DNA from: Arcobacter sp.
GTDB lineage: Bacteria; Campylobacterota; Campylobacteria; Campylobacterales; Arcobacteraceae
Assembly (NCBI GenBank): GCA_002869535.1
Contig: PKUK01000001.1
Coordinates: 496,001 to 560,000, forward strand
Direction: 5' to 3'
DNA length: 64,000 nucleotides
Shown: in pieces, positions 61,888-64,000 of the stretch
Numbering within the stretch: the first letter of the stretch is position 1
Layout of the letters: every line of letters starts with the position of its first letter
Program-made: the position numbers and the translations under genes
Notes under the pieces: model-generated
Told to the model about the DNA's origin: nothing
The model's database searches: none
Seen by the model: the letters and a program-made list of their open reading frames with translations, nothing else

Positions 61888-61920
61888 ATTATATTTAAAG
61901 GCAATCGCTTTTTAATCGCA
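61888..61920 (-). promoter_or_regulatory. 11-bp direct-repeat operator and promoter of mdh
   Basis: On the minus strand: TGCGAT (61920-61915), then AGCGAT (61909-61904), 11 bp apart. After exactly 10 bp comes a perfect TATAAT (61893-61888). The GTG start follows 26 bp later. On the plus strand, TATACT at 61948-61953 may be the -10 of the histidine kinase gene. Confidence 0.82.
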
Positions 61921-61976
61921 TCAGTTTTTTATAAAATTTATTTATGATATACTTTTTAAAAACATAAAGTTGGATT

Positions 61977-63272
61977 ATGATTAACTACTTAAAAAGACAA
62001 AATATTGTGGATAATGGTATTGCAAAAAAGTTCTCTATTATATTTATATTAATTGGAGTATTAGGTTTAATTTTTTTAAATAAGTTAATAAGTATATTTT
62101 TTATAAATAATGATATTTCAAAAGAAGGACCTTTAACTTTTGGCATATTATTTGTGATATCCACAGGAGTTATTCTTTATTTTATGATAAATCATATGGA
62201 AAGAGTTATACAAAGAATAGACAAATCTTACAATGATTTAAAAAGAAAAGACCAAATAAGAATAGCACCATATGAGTTCTCTTTAGATAAGTCTGTTGAT
62301 TCAATACATTGGCTTAGTCTAGATGGAAAATTTTTATATGTAAATGAATCAACTTGTAAAATGGAAGGTTATACAAAAGAAGAGTTTAAATCCATGTATA
62401 TAGAAGATATTGACCCATCTTTTAATAGAGAGACTGCAAAAGAATGTATGTTAGAGATTAAAAATACTGAAAATTGGAGGTTAGAAACTAGACATAAAAG
62501 AAAAGATGGAACAATATATCCAGTTGAAGTATCAGGACATGCTTTTATTTTTGATAATAAAGAGTATATATGTGCATTTGCAAGAGATATATCACAAAGA
62601 CTAGAAGATAAAGAAAGTATTACCAAAATCAATCAGCAATTACAAAAATCACTAGATGAAAAAGAGATATTATTAAAAGAAATTCATCATAGAGTAAAAA
62701 ATAATATGGAGATAATTTCATCTTTACTAAATATGCAAGCAAGAAGAAGTGAGGATGAAAAGTTCAAAGATGCAATGAAACAAAGTAGAAGTAGGATTCA
62801 TACAATGGCATTGGTTCATGAGTTTTTATATTTAGGTGAAAATTTAGCTTCAATCAACGTACATGATTACATAAAGAAACTAGTACAAGATATAAAAGAG
62901 TTGTACATTTCTCAAAATACTAAACTTGATGTAGACTTAGATGTAGATAATCTCATTTTTTCTGCAAATAGATGTATTCAAGTAGGTATGATTTTACACG
63001 AACTATGTGTCAATTCATTAAAATATGCTTTTGAAGAAAATAGAAAAAACTTACTTTGTATACATATAAACAAAATAGATTCATCTATTAATATAAGAAT
63101 AAGAGATAATGGTGATAAAGATATTGATGTGAATTCTTTAGAAAGAAGAGATTCAATAGGACTACAACTGATACATTCAATTGTAGATTTTCAATTACAT
63201 GGAGAAATTGACTTTAAAATTAATAAAGGACTAGAATGTAATATTACATTCCCACAAAAGGAAGAGCTGTGA
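61977..63272 (+). CDS. membrane-bound PAS histidine kinase (HisKA_2 type)
   Basis: 431 residues. Two membrane segments (~20-43 and ~53-71) with only a short external loop, so no periplasmic sensor domain. A PAS domain spans ~95-210 (SLDGKFLYVNESTCKMEGYTKEE, the PAC segment RHKRKDGTIYPVEVSG). The HisKA_2 box has EIHHRVKNN (phospho-His ~238), followed by HATPase (HELCVNSLKYAFEE as N box, RDNG as G1). Input is probably cytoplasmic or redox-linked. It is coupled to the response regulator by a GTGA overlap and is divergent from mdh. Confidence 0.9.
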   Translation: MINYLKRQNIVDNGIAKKFSIIFILIGVLGLIFLNKLISIFFINNDISKEGPLTFGILFVISTGVILYFMINHMERVIQRIDKSYNDLKRKDQIRIAPYEFSLDKSVDSIHWLSLDGKFLYVNESTCKMEGYTKEEFKSMYIEDIDPSFNRETAKECMLEIKNTENWRLETRHKRKDGTIYPVEVSGHAFIFDNKEYICAFARDISQRLEDKESITKINQQLQKSLDEKEILLKEIHHRVKNNMEIISSLLNMQARRSEDEKFKDAMKQSRSRIHTMALVHEFLYLGENLASINVHDYIKKLVQDIKELYISQNTKLDVDLDVDNLIFSANRCIQVGMILHELCVNSLKYAFEENRKNLLCIHINKIDSSINIRIRDNGDKDIDVNSLERRDSIGLQLIHSIVDFQLHGEIDFKINKGLECNITFPQKEEL

Positions 63273-64000
63273 AAAAATATAAAATATTAATTGTTGAAGA
63301 TGAACCAATAATTGCATTAAATTTACAAGAAATTCTTTTTGAATTAGGTTATGAACCTTGTGGAATAGCAAATAATAGATGTAAAACCCTTGCCATATTA
63401 GCAAAAAATATAAAACCTGATTTAATACTTATGGATATCTACTTACAAGGTCCTACAACAGGTATTGAACTAGCTAAAGAATTAAAAAAGACTTTACCAA
63501 ATGTTCCTGTAATCTTTTTAACTGCTAATTCAGAGTTAGCAACGATAAGAGAAGCTTCTGAAACTTTTGCGTATGGATATTTAGTTAAACCATATAAAAA
63601 AAATACTCTATTTGCAACAATTGAATTAGCATTAAAAAAAGCAAGTGAAGATTTGCAAAAAAATTTAGATTTTGAATCTGTACAAAATATAAATAAAACC
63701 TTAGAACACAAATTCTCACTAGAAGTAGAGGCAAAATCTAGAACTATTAAATTAAAGTATGGATATTTATTTGATAAAGAAAAAGATGTATTATATTATG
63801 GTAATGAAGTTGTAAAACTTACAAATAAAGAAACAGAGATAATAAAAGCTCTATGTAAAACACCAGGGCAAAAAATATCACAAGAACAATTGGAATATGC
63901 AATATGGCAGGATGAACCTGCTGGTTATGCTGCATTTAGGTCCGTCTTATTTAGATTAAGAAATAAAATACATAAAGACTTAATTACTAACCAAAATAAC
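63269..64000 (+). CDS. response regulator, receiver plus OmpR-type winged helix (3' truncated by window edge)
   Basis: Missing from the ORF track. GTG start at 63269 has AAAAGGAAG upstream and overlaps the kinase stop (GTGA). 244 codons to the window end with no stop. Receiver: VEDEP (Asp11), phospho-Asp56 in LILMDIYLQG, LTAN, and VKPYKK. After a linker (~130-165), the C-terminal part has GNEVVKLTNKETEIIKALC and SVLFRLRNKIHK, the OmpR/PhoB winged-helix pattern. Such regulators bind 11-bp direct repeats, as found at four nearby promoters. Confidence 0.88.
   Translation, partial: MKKYKILIVEDEPIIALNLQEILFELGYEPCGIANNRCKTLAILAKNIKPDLILMDIYLQGPTTGIELAKELKKTLPNVPVIFLTANSELATIREASETFAYGYLVKPYKKNTLFATIELALKKASEDLQKNLDFESVQNINKTLEHKFSLEVEAKSRTIKLKYGYLFDKEKDVLYYGNEVVKLTNKETEIIKALCKTPGQKISQEQLEYAIWQDEPAGYAAFRSVLFRLRNKIHKDLITNQNN

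Overview
The window is about 64 kb of AT-rich, densely coding DNA. Protein content points to an Arcobacter-like campylobacterium (Epsilonproteobacteria, Arcobacteraceae): ThiI with a rhodanese tail, MutS2 with Smr, a BioV-like esterase, a Campylobacter/Arcobacter-type major porin, ChaB and sll1863 stress proteins, and many MscS channels. The assignment rests on gene resemblance only. I saw no tRNA, rRNA or CRISPR.

Layout. 0-7 kb: end of ligA, a thioesterase, an ABC-F ATPase broken by an in-frame stop, a duplicated LRR-like protein, thiI and an AEC carrier. 7-13.5 kb: a six-gene electrophile/quinone/aldehyde detoxification operon divergent from an HxlR regulator that is translationally coupled to a DUF3095 cyclase-like gene; a palindrome in the divergent region is the candidate operator. 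13.5-21.5 kb: small unknowns, MOSC, an EmrE-type permease, GyrI-like and GNAT proteins, then a Septu-like pair (TPR-fused AAA ATPase plus PtuB-type HNH nuclease) directly behind dapE. 21.6-36 kb: AsmA/DUF748, MscS, mutS2, a DsbC-like protein, a DASS transporter, and a mogA-bioV-FtsH-like-mtaB-mscS-aroB run in which the FtsH-like gene and mtaB each carry one in-frame stop. 36-41.8 kb: a Crp/Fnr regulator with a perfect TTGAT-N4-ATCAA box divergent from hemerythrin, DUF2249 and an NnrS-like membrane protein, a further MscS gene lacking an obvious start codon, and rlmF. 42-45.7 kb: an envelope/osmotic stress island (DUF1328, YqjK/YqjE/YqjD-like trio, sll1863, ChaB, AI-2E permease). 46.6-47.3 kb: decayed mobile-element debris. 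47.4-64 kb: a catabolic region.

The catabolic region holds a complete catechol meta-cleavage pathway on the minus strand (ferredoxin, catechol 2,3-dioxygenase, GlcG-like, DmpC, DmpE, DmpF, DmpG, DmpH, DmpI, a luciferase-like flavoprotein, DmpD, PanE-like, AEC carrier). It is flanked by malate dehydrogenase and a histidine kinase/OmpR-type response regulator on one side and by a porin and a prephenate-dehydratase-like gene on the other. Four promoters here (the operon, mdh, the porin and the pheA-like gene) share an 11-bp-phased direct repeat of TGCGAT placed 8-10 bp upstream of a -10 element. That is the geometry of PhoB/OmpR-type operators, and it makes the neighbouring response regulator the obvious candidate controller of a local regulon.

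Four genes (ABC-F, FtsH-like, mtaB, porin) are each interrupted by one in-frame nonsense codon with intact homology on both sides and no frameshift. A fifth (mscS at 38.6-40.1 kb) seems to have lost its start codon. This cluster of point lesions is unusual and may reflect either real decay or sequence error.
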